64,000 nt of DNA from Azotobacter beijerinckii (GTDB taxonomy: Bacteria > Pseudomonadota > Gammaproteobacteria > Pseudomonadales > Pseudomonadaceae): NCBI RefSeq assembly GCF_900110885.1, contig NZ_FOFJ01000001.1, positions 124,001-188,000 on the forward strand, in the 5' to 3' direction. Of the stretch, positions 55,289 through 64,000 are shown piece after piece (position 1 is the stretch's first letter; every line of letters begins with the position of its first letter). Under the pieces are notes generated by a model. It was not told the DNA's origin. It saw only the letters and a list, made by a program, of their open reading frames with translations, and did no database searches. The position numbers and the translations under genes were made by a program.

Positions 55289-56565
55289 GCGCTGGGCTTC
55301 GCTGTCTGCGGCCGGCCCGCCGGCGCCGGCTTGGGCGCCTCGCCGGCGGGCGGGCGGCTGTCGTCGATCACCTCGACCTTGCCGCCGTCGCGCAGGCGGT
55401 CGGTGCCCTCCAGCACCAGCCGCTCGCCGAGGCTCAGGCCCTGCTCGATCAGGGTGGTGGTGCCGTCGCCGGGGCCGGCCGTCACATAGCGCAGCTGCGC
55501 CTTGCCGTCGTCGCCGACCACGTAGACGAAGGTGCCCTGGGAGCCGAACTGCAGCGCCGCCGCCGGTGCCAGCAGGGCCTGCCGGCGGGTGGTCACGCGC
55601 AGCCGGACGTTGACGAACTGGTTGGGGAACAGGCGCTGCTCGGCATTCTCGAAGCGCGCCTTGAGACGCACGGTGCCGGTGGTCAGGTCGATCTGGTTGT
55701 CCAGGCTCTCCAGCTCGCCCACCGCCAGGCGGTTGCGCTCGCTGCGGTCCCAGGCCTCCACGCCCAGGCGCTGGCCGGCGTGCAGCTGCTCCAGCACCTG
55801 CGGCAGCTCGCCCTCGGGCAGGGTGAAGCTGACCGAGATCGGCAGGGTCTGGGTGATGCTCACCAGCGGCGTGGTGTCGCCGCTGCTGACCAGGTTGCCG
55901 ACGTCCACCTGGCGCAGGCCGAGGCGCCCGGCGATGGGCGCGCGCACCTGGGTGTACTCCAGGTTGACCCGGGCCTGCTCGACCGCCGCCTGGTTGGAGC
56001 GGACCGTGCCCTGGTACTGGGCGACCAGCGCCTCCTGGGTGTCGAGGGTCTGCTTGGCGACCGAATCCTCGGCGTACAGCCCCTTGTAGCGGGCCAGGTC
56101 GATCTCGGCATTGCGCAGCTGCGCGCGGGTCTGCTGCAGGGTGCCCTCGGCCTGCTTGAGCGCCGCCTCGTAGAGCCGCGGGTCGATCACCGCCAGCAGG
56201 TCGCCGGCCTTGACCTGCTGCCCTTCGCGGTACAGCACCTTGACCAGTTCGCCGTCGACCCGCGAACGCACGTTCACCGTGTTGTAGGCGGTGACCGTGC
56301 CCAGCGCCTTGAGCTCGACCGGGAAATCGCCCTGCTTCACCTCGCCCACCCGCACCGGCACCGGACCACCGAAGGCCCCGCCCGGTCCACCGGGTCCTCC
56401 CGGGCCGCCCGGCCGGCCTGCCGCCGCACCGGCCGAAACCTTGGCACCGGAAAGCGCCGGCCACTGCCACCAGGCGGCAAGCCCGACGGCGACGAGCACC
56501 GCCAGCAGCCAATAGGGCCAGCGGCGGGGTGCTGGAGACGGAGAATTCAGGTTCGACTCGGACAT
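55285..56565 (-). CDS. muxA: RND efflux periplasmic adaptor, MuxA/MdtA type
   Basis: 426-residue membrane fusion protein. An N-terminal membrane anchor ([20 protein letters not shown]) is followed by a collagen-like linker of GGP repeats (about residues 50-65), then the biotinyl-lipoyl domain split by the coiled-coil hairpin, and the beta-barrel. Start ATG 56565 ([13 protein letters not shown]); a TTG three codons upstream is less likely. First gene of muxABC-opmB. Confidence 0.93.
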   Translation of the reverse strand: MSESNLNSPSPAPRRWPYWLLAVLVAVGLAAWWQWPALSGAKVSAGAAAGRPGGPGGPGGPGGAFGGPVPVRVGEVKQGDFPVELKALGTVTAYNTVNVRSRVDGELVKVLYREGQQVKAGDLLAVIDPRLYEAALKQAEGTLQQTRAQLRNAEIDLARYKGLYAEDSVAKQTLDTQEALVAQYQGTVRSNQAAVEQARVNLEYTQVRAPIAGRLGLRQVDVGNLVSSGDTTPLVSITQTLPISVSFTLPEGELPQVLEQLHAGQRLGVEAWDRSERNRLAVGELESLDNQIDLTTGTVRLKARFENAEQRLFPNQFVNVRLRVTTRRQALLAPAAALQFGSQGTFVYVVGDDGKAQLRYVTAGPGDGTTTLIEQGLSLGERLVLEGTDRLRDGGKVEVIDDSRPPAGEAPKPAPAGRPQTAKPSA

Positions 56566-56648
56566 GACGGGCAACCGCTTTCAAAGGACGCCGAACGATA
56601 AGTATTCGCGTCGACCAAGCAAAGGGCCTTTACGGGTCTTTTACCTTA

Positions 56649-56913
56649 GGGCCTGTTGACGTTTTGGCGTGAGCCGCGTTGCCGCGTCAAATGCCGCCAG
56701 GCAAGGCGCGGGGCGCCGGCAATGGTCATTCCCTTGCCAAGTCCCGCAACGCCGCATGGCAGCATTTGACGCGCAACCCGAAGGGACGGGGCCCGTCTGG
56801 CGCAGCACGGCGTCGCTCGTCGTTCATTTGGAATGACCAAACTTCTCTCCTCGTTCCTTGTTCTGCGCCAGACGGGCCTCCGTCGCGGCCTACGCCAAAA
56901 CGTCAACAGGCCC
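56649..56913. mobile_element. 265-bp MITE-like palindromic element
   Basis: Perfect 22-bp terminal inverted repeats: GGGCCTGTTGACGTTTTGGC... at 56649-56670 and its complement at 56892-56913. Further nested inverted repeats lie inside: CGCGTCAAATGCCGCC (56683-56698) with 56758-56773, and a TGGTCATTCC / GGAATGACCA pair. No protein is encoded. It sits between the muxA promoter side and the 3' end of tamB. No clear target duplication is seen. Confidence 0.8.
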
Positions 56914-57055
56914 GATGGCCGATGCCCCCTGCCGGAGCGGCGCAACGCACGGCAAGGGAGAGGCGAAACGATACAAGTGCCGGCCAGCGGCTGCATGCCG
57001 CTTCCGATCGCGAACAGCGATCCGCCGGATCGAGACACCGAAAGCGTCCGCCTCG

Positions 57056-60000
57056 TCAGAAATCCTGCTTATAGAAAAGGTCCAGCGAACTAGCCAGACC
57101 GCTGGCCGCCTCGAGGAACAGCCGGCGGGTCAGTTGGTAGCGCAGGGCGATGCTGTTCACCGGCTCGAACACGCCGACCCCGTAGATCAGGCTGAGCCGC
57201 TCGGAAAGCTTGCCGCTGGCCACCACGCTGGTCGTCGTGCCGCTGCCCTGGGTGCCCAGCTCGAACTCCTCGATACCGAGGTTTTTCGCCAGGCCGCCGG
57301 TGATCGAGGAGCTGCCGGCCAGGCCGAGGCCGAGCGCGGCGCCGGCCAACTGGTTGCTGTCGGCGCTGTCGCTGCTGCCCGGCGCCCGGCCCAGCAGCAG
57401 GTAGGAGAGCGCCTGCTCCTGGCTCATCGCCGGCTCGGCGAACACGTCGGTGCGCGGCTCCAGGACGCTGCCGCCGACCCGCAGGCCGGCCACCACATCG
57501 TCGACCGTGCGGACCGCTTCGATGTCCAGGTAGGGCTGGTCGATCGGGCCGATGAACAACAGCCGCGCCCGGCGGATATCCAGGCGCTGCCCGTAGGCGC
57601 GGTAGCGCCCCTTGTTCAGGCTCAGCTCGCCGCGGGCGTCCAGTTGGTCGCCGATGTGCAGGTGGCCGGCCAGCTCGGAGGTCAGGCCGAAGCCGCTGAA
57701 GGTCAGCTTGTCCTTGCCGACCTCGACCTCGATATCCATCCGCATCGCCAGCTGCCGCCGGGGCTCGACCTCGCGACCGGCCACCACCGCGTCCTCGGAA
57801 ACCCGGACGGTCGAGACCGGCAGCTCGCGCAGGGTGATCGCCCCGCGCGGCACCGCCAGCGCGCCGCTCAGGGCCAGTTGCCGATCGGCCGTCTCTCCGG
57901 CCAGGCGCACCCGCAGGTCCGGCGCCACCTCCAGCTCGGCATAGGGCGGGACGCTCACCGGCAGGCGGCTGCCGCGGACGCGCAGGTCCAGATCCGGCGC
58001 CTGGCGCCAGTCCAGGGTGCCGTCCAGGCTGCCCTGGCCGTGCTCGCCGCTGCGCCAGCCGCCGCTCAGTTGCAGGCGGTCGCCGGCGATCTGCGCCTGC
58101 AGCCCGAGATCCTCGAAACGGATCGGCAGGCCGCTGCCGGCAATCCGCCCACCGCGCAGCTCCAAGCGACCGTCGATCAGGGGCTGCAGCAGGCTGCCGC
58201 GCAGGGTGCCGTTGCCGTCGAGCGTGCCGTCCAGCTCCTCGACCGGGCCGGCGAAGGGGCGCAGCACGCCCAGCTCCAGCCCGCGCAGGGCGAAGCGGCC
58301 GGAGAGCGGCTTGTTCTTGCCCTGCGGGTCGATCTGCACCGCGACGTCCAGCTCGCCCAGCCGTGGCCCGGCGAAAGCCAGCCGGGCATCGATGCGCTGC
58401 GGCTGCAGGCGGCTGTCGAGGAGCAGTTGGCGGTAGGGAAAATCCTGCCAGCGGCCTTTCTCGCGCAGGCGCAGCACGCCGTTGCCGGCGTCCAGGCGGA
58501 CCTGCCCGCGCGGCCCGGCGGCCGGCAGTTCGAGCCGCAGCTCGCCGTTCAGCCGACCCTGCCAGGCGAAGTCCTGCGGCCACCAGGCGGCCAGGCTGTC
58601 CAGCGGAAAGTCGCGCAGCCGGTAGTTCAGCTGCGACTCCGGCAGCAGCCGCTGATCCTCGCCACAGAGGCTCGCCGGGCCGGAGCGCCAGCAGTGCGCG
58701 CCGAGGCTCAGGCGGCCGTCGGCCAGGCGCTCGAGGCGCGCCGGACCTTGCAGGCGCCAGTCCTGGCCACCGCTGCGCAGTTCGCCGCGACTCAGCCGAC
58801 CGCGCCAGTTCCAGCCCTGCGCCAGCGCCTCCAGGCGGCCGTCGAAGGCCAGCACCAGCACCAATTGCGGGCCGTCGAGATCGACCGTCAGCGTCTGGGT
58901 GCGCCGGTCGCCCTGCCCCAGCGCCTGGAGCCGGCCCAGGCGGGTGTCGCCGAACTGAATGCCGCCGGCGTCCAGCGCCATGCGGCCGCGCTGGGCGGCG
59001 TCGAGGCTGGCGGCCAGTTTCAGGCTGTCCAGGCGCCGCGCGCCGAGGCGCAGCCGGCGACCGGCGAGATCCAGCGTGCCCTGCGGCGCCGCTGGCGTGC
59101 CGGCCAGATCGAGACGCCCGTTGGCGCTGCCCTGCAATCCCGGCCAGAGCTGGCCGAGCTGCGGCAGGGCCAGTTCCAGCCGGCCCCCGAGGCGCTCGCC
59201 GAGCTGCCCGCTGCCCTGGATGCGGTTGTCGCCGAGCGCCAGGTCGAGCTTCGCCAGGCTCCAGGCGTCGTCCGCGCCCTGCCCCTCGAGCAGCAGGCGC
59301 GCCCGCTGGCCACGCAGGCGGCCGCTCAGGTCGACGGCGGCGTCCAGTTGCAGGCGGCCGTCGCGAAAGCGCCCCTGGGTCTTCAGCGGACCGCCGAGGC
59401 TGCCGGCCAGCTCGGCGAGCCAGTAGGCGGGGTCGAGTCCGCTCAAGTGCAGGTCGGCATTCCAGCCGATGCCGTCGGCGAAGCGCAGGCCGAGCACGCC
59501 CTGCGCCCGCCCCTGACCGGCGACCAGCTTGAGCTGCGGCAGATGGAGCTGGGTGAAGTCGCCGCTCAGCGGGCTGGCCAGACTGAAGGGACCGGCCGGG
59601 CCCTGCAGTTCGGCGTCGAAATTGCCGAGATAGCCGCCGTCGCGGTAGGACAGTTCGCCGGTGAAGCGCTTGAGGCTCACCGCCGGCTCGGTGCGGGTCG
59701 GGTAGAGCCGCCGCCAGGGGAAGTCCCGCCAGTCGAGGCGCAGCTCGCCGGCCAGCCCATCGCGCCAGCCCAGGCGGCCGGCCAGCTCGAGGCGCTGCGC
59801 GCCGCCGGCATCCAGCCGGAGCGCCGCGAGTTCTGCGCCGTCGCTCTTCACCCGGCCCTGCAGGACCAGCGCCACGGCACCGCCCTCGCCCGGCAGACGA
59901 GCCTTGCCCTGCACTGCGTAACCCTCCTGCAGGTCGCCGTCGAGCGCCAGCTCGATCTGCTCCAGACGCAGGGTATCCGGCAGGCCGGCGGCGGCCTTGA

Positions 60001-60748
60001 AGCCGTCGGCCGTCAGCTTCAGGCTGACCGGGAGCTGCTCGGCGAGCGGCCGGATGTCGCCGCTCAGCCGTCCCGTCAGGTAGCCCTGGCTGTCGGCCTG
60101 CAGCCTCAGGCGCTCCTGCAGGTCGCCGTCCACCTGCACGGCCAGCGCCCAGGGCTGACCGCCCGGCGCCGGCAGTGCCAGACTGCCGCTCGCCGTCAGC
60201 GGCCAGCCGGCGGTGGGGGCGAGATGGCCCTGCAGGTCTACCCTCCAACCGTCGCGGCGGGCCTTGAGTACGTCGATGCGAATGCCCTCGGCGCTCCACT
60301 GCGCACTCAGCTGCAGATCCCCCACCTGCTCGCGGCCATTCAGCAACAGACGGCCGAGCCGGGCCTCGCCGAGACGGATCGGAAACGGCAGCTGCAGCGC
60401 CGGCAACTGCCGCGGCCCGCCCGCCCCGTCCTCGCCCGGGGGCCATGCCAGGCTCGCCTGCCCGGCAACCAGCCGCTCCACGCAGAGGGTCAGCTGCAAC
60501 AGGCAGGCGGGGCGCCAGGCGAACTCGACATCGCTCAACTCGACGCCCCGCTCGCCCTGCCGCCAGTTCAGCCGCTCGGCCTGCCAGGCGCCGGCGAGGC
60601 GCCCGGAGAAGCCCTCCACCTGCAGTCCCGGCACCCGCCCGAGCAGCCAGAGGCTGCCGGCACTGCTGCCGAGCAGCGCCCCCAGCGCAATCAGTGCCAG
60701 CGCCAGGACCAGCAGCAGGCCACACAGCCCCAGCCTCAGGCTTTTCAT
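57056..60748 (-). CDS. tamB: Translocation and assembly module subunit TamB
   Basis: 1230-residue inner-membrane-anchored, AsmA-like beta-groove protein that spans the periplasm with TamA and moves phospholipids and/or helps insert outer membrane proteins. The N-terminal anchor is RLGLCGLLLVLALALIALGA. The body is repetitive beta sheet. The C-terminal DUF490 domain ends in LSYLLLGRAPGSS and a final aromatic (LFYKQDF). Start ATG 60748 overlaps the tamA stop by 4 bases. Confidence 0.93.
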   Translation of the reverse strand: MKSLRLGLCGLLLVLALALIALGALLGSSAGSLWLLGRVPGLQVEGFSGRLAGAWQAERLNWRQGERGVELSDVEFAWRPACLLQLTLCVERLVAGQASLAWPPGEDGAGGPRQLPALQLPFPIRLGEARLGRLLLNGREQVGDLQLSAQWSAEGIRIDVLKARRDGWRVDLQGHLAPTAGWPLTASGSLALPAPGGQPWALAVQVDGDLQERLRLQADSQGYLTGRLSGDIRPLAEQLPVSLKLTADGFKAAAGLPDTLRLEQIELALDGDLQEGYAVQGKARLPGEGGAVALVLQGRVKSDGAELAALRLDAGGAQRLELAGRLGWRDGLAGELRLDWRDFPWRRLYPTRTEPAVSLKRFTGELSYRDGGYLGNFDAELQGPAGPFSLASPLSGDFTQLHLPQLKLVAGQGRAQGVLGLRFADGIGWNADLHLSGLDPAYWLAELAGSLGGPLKTQGRFRDGRLQLDAAVDLSGRLRGQRARLLLEGQGADDAWSLAKLDLALGDNRIQGSGQLGERLGGRLELALPQLGQLWPGLQGSANGRLDLAGTPAAPQGTLDLAGRRLRLGARRLDSLKLAASLDAAQRGRMALDAGGIQFGDTRLGRLQALGQGDRRTQTLTVDLDGPQLVLVLAFDGRLEALAQGWNWRGRLSRGELRSGGQDWRLQGPARLERLADGRLSLGAHCWRSGPASLCGEDQRLLPESQLNYRLRDFPLDSLAAWWPQDFAWQGRLNGELRLELPAAGPRGQVRLDAGNGVLRLREKGRWQDFPYRQLLLDSRLQPQRIDARLAFAGPRLGELDVAVQIDPQGKNKPLSGRFALRGLELGVLRPFAGPVEELDGTLDGNGTLRGSLLQPLIDGRLELRGGRIAGSGLPIRFEDLGLQAQIAGDRLQLSGGWRSGEHGQGSLDGTLDWRQAPDLDLRVRGSRLPVSVPPYAELEVAPDLRVRLAGETADRQLALSGALAVPRGAITLRELPVSTVRVSEDAVVAGREVEPRRQLAMRMDIEVEVGKDKLTFSGFGLTSELAGHLHIGDQLDARGELSLNKGRYRAYGQRLDIRRARLLFIGPIDQPYLDIEAVRTVDDVVAGLRVGGSVLEPRTDVFAEPAMSQEQALSYLLLGRAPGSSDSADSNQLAGAALGLGLAGSSSITGGLAKNLGIEEFELGTQGSGTTTSVVASGKLSERLSLIYGVGVFEPVNSIALRYQLTRRLFLEAASGLASSLDLFYKQDF

Positions 60749-62469
60749 AATTCCGGCCCCATGGAGAAGTGCAGGCGAACGCTGTTGTCGTCGAGGCCGC
60801 GGGCCAGGTCGACGCGCAGCGGACCGACCGGGGACACCCAGCGCACGCCGAAACCCACGCCGGTCTTGAGGTGGGGGGAGATTTCCGAGTTGAAGGCGTT
60901 GCCCTGATCGACGAAGGTGGCGATGCGCCATTTGTCCCGCAACGTGTACTGATATTCCAGGCTGCCGGCGATCAGGTAGCGCCCGCCGACATGGTCGCCG
61001 TCGGAGTTGGTCGGCGACAGCGTCTGGTAGTCGTAGCCGCGCACGCTCTGATCGCCGCCGGCGAAGAAGCGCAGCGACGGCGGCACCGTGGTGTATTGGT
61101 CGGTGAAGTTGCCGCCGCCCTGCAGCCGGCCGAGCAGGCGGTGCCGCCCGGCCAGGGTGGTCAGCCCCTTGAGCATGACGGTGCCGTAGAGCAGGTTGGC
61201 ATCCGATAGCAGCGCCTCGCTCGCCGCGGCCATCTCGACCTGCAGGCGATAGCCCCGGCTCGGGTCGAGGGGGTGGTCGCTCTCCAGATAGGAATAGGCC
61301 ACCCCCGGCAGCAGCAGGGTGCTCGTTCCGTTGTCGTCGCCGTAGCGGAACTCTTCGCCCTGCCATCTCAGCGAGAACACCTGCTGCCAGCCGTTGTCCA
61401 GCAGCCGGTGCCACTCCGGGCCGATCTTGAGCAGGCGGCTGCGGGTGTCGGTATTGGCCAGCTCCTGGAACTGGTAGCCGCCGGCGAAGCGCAACTTGTC
61501 GGTCATCGGCGGGTCGAGGGGGACGTCGTACCAGAAGCCGACGTTCTGCTTGGGCTGCGACAGCTCCATTTCCGTGCCGTAGCTATGCCCCTGGGAGTTG
61601 GCCCAGTAGCGCGTCCAGTTGGCCCGCCCGCGCGGACCGACGTCGGTGGAGAAGCCGGCGCCAATGCCGAAGCTGTGCGGCTTGCGCATCTGCAGCCGGA
61701 CCACCACCGGAACCACCTCGCCGCGGGCGGCGGCGGGACTGGCGTCGACCCGCACGCCCTGGAAGTAGTTGCGCCCCTGGAGGTTCTGCTGCAGCTTGGC
61801 GATCAGGTCGGCGTCGTAGGGCGCCCCGGCCTCGAAGGGCACCATGCGCCGCAGGAAGGCCTCGTCGAACGGCGTGTCGCCCTCGAAGAGCACCTCGCCC
61901 AGCCGAAAGCGCGGCCCGCTGGCGTAGACCAGTTCGATGTCGGCGACCCCGGCGGCCGGGTCGACGAACAGCCGCTGGCGGGTGAAGCGGCCGGTGAAGA
62001 AACCGAGGCGCGACGCCTGGTTCTGGATCAGCTTCTTGGCGCTCTCGTAGCGGCCGTGGTTGAGCTGGGCGCCGGGCCTGAGGCGGCGGCCCTGCGGCAC
62101 GTGGAACGCCCCCAGTTGCGCCGCCGGCCCCTCGACGCGAATCTCCACATGGCGCAGGCGCACCGGCTCGCCGGGAGTCACGCGCAGGCTCAGGGTCGGC
62201 GAAGTACCGGGGCGGACCTCGCTGGCAACCTCGGCGTGGTAGTAGCCCAGCGCCTCGGCCGCACGACGGGCCTGCTCCTCGGCGGCCGGCGCGAGGCGGT
62301 GCAGCGCCTGTTCGTCCCGCTCGCCAAGCTCGCCGATATAGCCGCCGATATTACCCCGAAGATCGGCATTGTCCGGTTCGACCCGCACCTCCAGCCGGGC
62401 CTGTGCGAACACCGCAGAGCCGCAGAGCAGAAGGCCCAGGAACGTCCCTGTATGGATTGAAACTCTCAT
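60745..62469 (-). CDS. tamA: Translocation and assembly module subunit TamA
   Basis: 574-residue outer-membrane protein of the Omp85/BamA superfamily: signal peptide (to about AVFAQA), three POTRA domains (about residues 25-265) and a 16-strand barrel. The diagnostic RGY loop motif is in GGDQSVRGYDYQTLSP. The C-terminus ends in a barrel-type strand (RLHFSMGPEL). Start ATG 62469 (MRVSIHTGTFLGLL). It precedes and overlaps tamB. Confidence 0.94.
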   Translation of the reverse strand: MRVSIHTGTFLGLLLCGSAVFAQARLEVRVEPDNADLRGNIGGYIGELGERDEQALHRLAPAAEEQARRAAEALGYYHAEVASEVRPGTSPTLSLRVTPGEPVRLRHVEIRVEGPAAQLGAFHVPQGRRLRPGAQLNHGRYESAKKLIQNQASRLGFFTGRFTRQRLFVDPAAGVADIELVYASGPRFRLGEVLFEGDTPFDEAFLRRMVPFEAGAPYDADLIAKLQQNLQGRNYFQGVRVDASPAAARGEVVPVVVRLQMRKPHSFGIGAGFSTDVGPRGRANWTRYWANSQGHSYGTEMELSQPKQNVGFWYDVPLDPPMTDKLRFAGGYQFQELANTDTRSRLLKIGPEWHRLLDNGWQQVFSLRWQGEEFRYGDDNGTSTLLLPGVAYSYLESDHPLDPSRGYRLQVEMAAASEALLSDANLLYGTVMLKGLTTLAGRHRLLGRLQGGGNFTDQYTTVPPSLRFFAGGDQSVRGYDYQTLSPTNSDGDHVGGRYLIAGSLEYQYTLRDKWRIATFVDQGNAFNSEISPHLKTGVGFGVRWVSPVGPLRVDLARGLDDNSVRLHFSMGPEL

Positions 62470-62546
62470 GGCCCCGGATGCTAGCACGACTGTCCGACTG
62501 CTCCGACCGTGCTTACCAAGCGTTTACATCGCACCTATCCGACGGC

Positions 62547-63185
62547 TCAGGCGCCCCTCTCCGCCGTCGGCTGCGGGCCGGGATGAACGAGGATGTACTC
62601 GTGCACCGGACCCAGCTCGACCTGGCCGACCTCCCGGTAGCCCTGCCGGCGGAGGAACTCCAGGCAGTGCGGATCGCCGGTGTCGAGCACGATGCCCCGC
62701 GAGTTGACATCCTCGGCGCACCAGCGCTGCAGGGCCTCGAGCAGTTGCTCACCGTAGTGCCAGCCCTGGAACTCCGGGCGCACGCCGAGCAGCGGCAGCA
62801 TGTGGTAGGCGCCCGGCGGCAGGCAGGCGATCACCGCCTCGTGGTAGTCCAGGTAGCGCCGGGTGCAGCGGAATCCGGCGGTCAGCAGCATGCGCATCCG
62901 CCAGCTCCAGCTTTCGGTGATCTCCAGCCGGCGCTGCGGCGGAGAAATCAGCGCCACGCCGATCAGCCGCTCGCCGAGCAGCAGGCCGAGCGCCGGCAGG
63001 GCATCGGCGAAGTGGCGCACCAGCAGCTCGCGTACGGTGGCGCGCACCCGTTGCTCGTAGCCGGGCCGGTCGGACTCGAAGAGATAGGCGAAGGTCGGCG
63101 TGTGGCGGTAGGCTTGGTAGAGCAGCGAGCAGGACTCGCGGAAGTAGCCCCCGTCGATGAGCCGAACTTCGGTAGGTGCGGTCAT
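62547..63185 (-). CDS. GNAT family N-acetyltransferase
   Basis: 212-residue acetyltransferase. Motif A is LLGVRPEFQGWHYGEQLLEAL (quoted about residues 149-169), and the family C-terminal pattern is VLDTGDPHCLEFLRRQGYREV. Substrate unknown. Start ATG 63185 (MTAPTEVRLIDG) behind GGAGG. Divergent from xthA; a matching neighbour pair is known to me in P. aeruginosa next to the tamAB and xthA genes. Confidence 0.85.
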   Translation of the reverse strand: MTAPTEVRLIDGGYFRESCSLLYQAYRHTPTFAYLFESDRPGYEQRVRATVRELLVRHFADALPALGLLLGERLIGVALISPPQRRLEITESWSWRMRMLLTAGFRCTRRYLDYHEAVIACLPPGAYHMLPLLGVRPEFQGWHYGEQLLEALQRWCAEDVNSRGIVLDTGDPHCLEFLRRQGYREVGQVELGPVHEYILVHPGPQPTAERGA

Positions 63186-63321
63186 GGGCAGGGCCTCCTG
63201 GCGGCGGTTCGCTGTTCCCTCCCTGCACGTTAGCATCGGCATCCGACCGCCGCCAGGCGGCTGGCCCGGCGACGCGGTGATCGGCTAGCATGGCGCCCCC
63301 GCTTCGACCCGGCAGCCCTTC

Positions 63322-64000
63322 ATGAAGATCGTCTCCTTCAATATCAATGGCCTGCGCGCCCGCCTGCACCAGCTCTCGGCGCTCATCGACAAGCACCTCC
63401 CGGACGTGATCGGCCTGCAGGAGACCAAGGTCGCCGACGAGCAATTCCCCCTCGAGCAGGTCGAGGCGCTGGGTTACCAGGTGCACTACCACGGGCAGAA
63501 GGGCCACTACGGGGTCGCCCTACTCTCCCGGCAGCCGCCGTTGGAGGTACACAAGGGCTTTCCCGACGACGGCGAGGACTCGCAGAAGCGCTTCATCTGG
63601 GGCGTCTATGCCGATGCCGCCGGGCAGCCGGTCACGGTGATGAACGGTTACTTCCCGCAGGGCGAGAGCCGCGTCCATCCGCTGAAATTCCCCGCCAAGA
63701 CGCGCTTCTACGCCGACCTGCAGGCCCTGCTGGACAGCCGCTTCGGCCCCGACCAGGCCCTGGCGCTGATGGGCGACTTCAACATCGCCCCCGAAGACTG
63801 CGACATCGGCATCGGCGCGGAGAATGCCAAGCGCTGGCTGCGCACCGGCAAGTGCAGCTTCCTGCCGGAGGAGCGCGAATGGATGGCCCGGCTCAAGGGC
63901 TGGGGCCTGCAGGACAGCTTCCGCGAGCTGCACCCGGCGGTCGGCGACCGTTTCAGCTGGTTCGACTACCGCAGCCGCGGCTTCGAGGACGACCCCCGGC
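63322..64000 (+). CDS. xthA: Exodeoxyribonuclease III (3' end outside window)
   Basis: First 226 residues of an ExoIII-type AP endonuclease/3'-5' exonuclease of base-excision repair. Visible active-site motifs: [14 protein letters not shown] (Asn), IGLQETKV (metal-binding Glu), NGYFPQGES (Tyr region), and [15 protein letters not shown] (catalytic Asp-x-Asn). The terminal SDH motif lies past the window edge. Start ATG 63322. Confidence 0.95.
   Translation, partial: MKIVSFNINGLRARLHQLSALIDKHLPDVIGLQETKVADEQFPLEQVEALGYQVHYHGQKGHYGVALLSRQPPLEVHKGFPDDGEDSQKRFIWGVYADAAGQPVTVMNGYFPQGESRVHPLKFPAKTRFYADLQALLDSRFGPDQALALMGDFNIAPEDCDIGIGAENAKRWLRTGKCSFLPEEREWMARLKGWGLQDSFRELHPAVGDRFSWFDYRSRGFEDDPR

Noticed and set aside
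52193..56584. Single 1463-residue fusion of muxA and muxB
   Set aside because: The upstream two-thirds of the extra frame is an out-of-frame reading of muxA (Gly/Arg/Ala-rich). The true muxB start overlaps the muxA stop by four bases.
56858..60907. 1349-codon + strand open frame opposite tamB
   Set aside because: Antisense shadow of tamB, Ala/Gln/Arg-rich and without family signatures; its start lies inside the MITE-like element.
57056..61414. 1452-residue tamB reading frame
   Set aside because: The first 222 codons overlap tamA in another frame. The ATG at 60748 starts the usual membrane anchor and overlaps the tamA stop.

Overview
The window is about 64 kb of GC-rich chromosome from a gammaproteobacterium of the family Pseudomonadaceae, most likely a Pseudomonas or Azotobacter relative. 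The evidence is a fused nuoCD, a monomeric 741-residue isocitrate dehydrogenase close to my memory of the Azotobacter vinelandii enzyme, a 531-residue pseudomonad-type isocitrate lyase, a MuxABC-OpmB-type efflux operon and a Pseudomonas-type REP pair. No rRNA, tRNA or CRISPR array was found.

Layout. 1-13.4 kb (+ strand): icd, a NudJ-type Nudix hydrolase, mnmA overlapping hflD, purB, a RoxA-type ribosomal oxygenase overlapping a GNAT gene, a short secretin-N-like exported protein, aceA, and a PhoX-family phosphatase with a well-formed PHO box. 13.5-28.7 kb: a candidate small RNA, then the complete 13-gene nuoABCDEFGHIJKLMN operon for respiratory complex I, with an unusual hairpin-rich gap between nuoF and nuoG. 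28.8-31.3 kb (- strand): PepSY protein, response regulator and sensor kinase in one overlapping operon; the sensor has an RExxE motif and the promoter region has a TTAAG-type direct repeat, as in ferrous-iron (BqsRS) or PmrAB systems. 31.4-36.0 kb: queD, a lytic transglycosylase, an isolated gspG-gspF pair, a monooxygenase-like membrane protein and an SRAP/YedK gene.

36.0-39.6 kb is an accessory patch of lower GC. It holds a leaderless PL7 alginate lyase, gene debris, two unknown proteins, the C-terminal remnant of a tyrosine integrase next to ybiT and, most notably, three diverged copies of a roughly 170-195 nt non-coding unit (37.3-38.1 kb). The copies share four hairpins in which base changes are compensated. 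G.U pairs make sense only on the + strand, so this looks like a tandem family of structured RNAs. It is the best candidate here for something undescribed.

39.6-45.0 kb: the ABC-F protein YbiT, a cold-shock/DUF1294 protein behind uppP, two conserved unknowns, and nfuA. 45.1-56.6 kb (- strand): cti (cis-trans fatty acid isomerase with a c-type heme site), then the efflux operon muxA-muxB-muxC-opmB, with a REP pair inserted between muxB and muxC. 56.65-56.91 kb is a 265-bp palindromic MITE-like element. 57.1-64 kb: tamA-tamB (- strand), a GNAT gene, and xthA running off the end of the window.

Themes: central carbon metabolism (isocitrate branch point plus complex I), envelope function (TamAB, UppP, Cti, Mux efflux, transglycosylase) and one small mobile-DNA scar.
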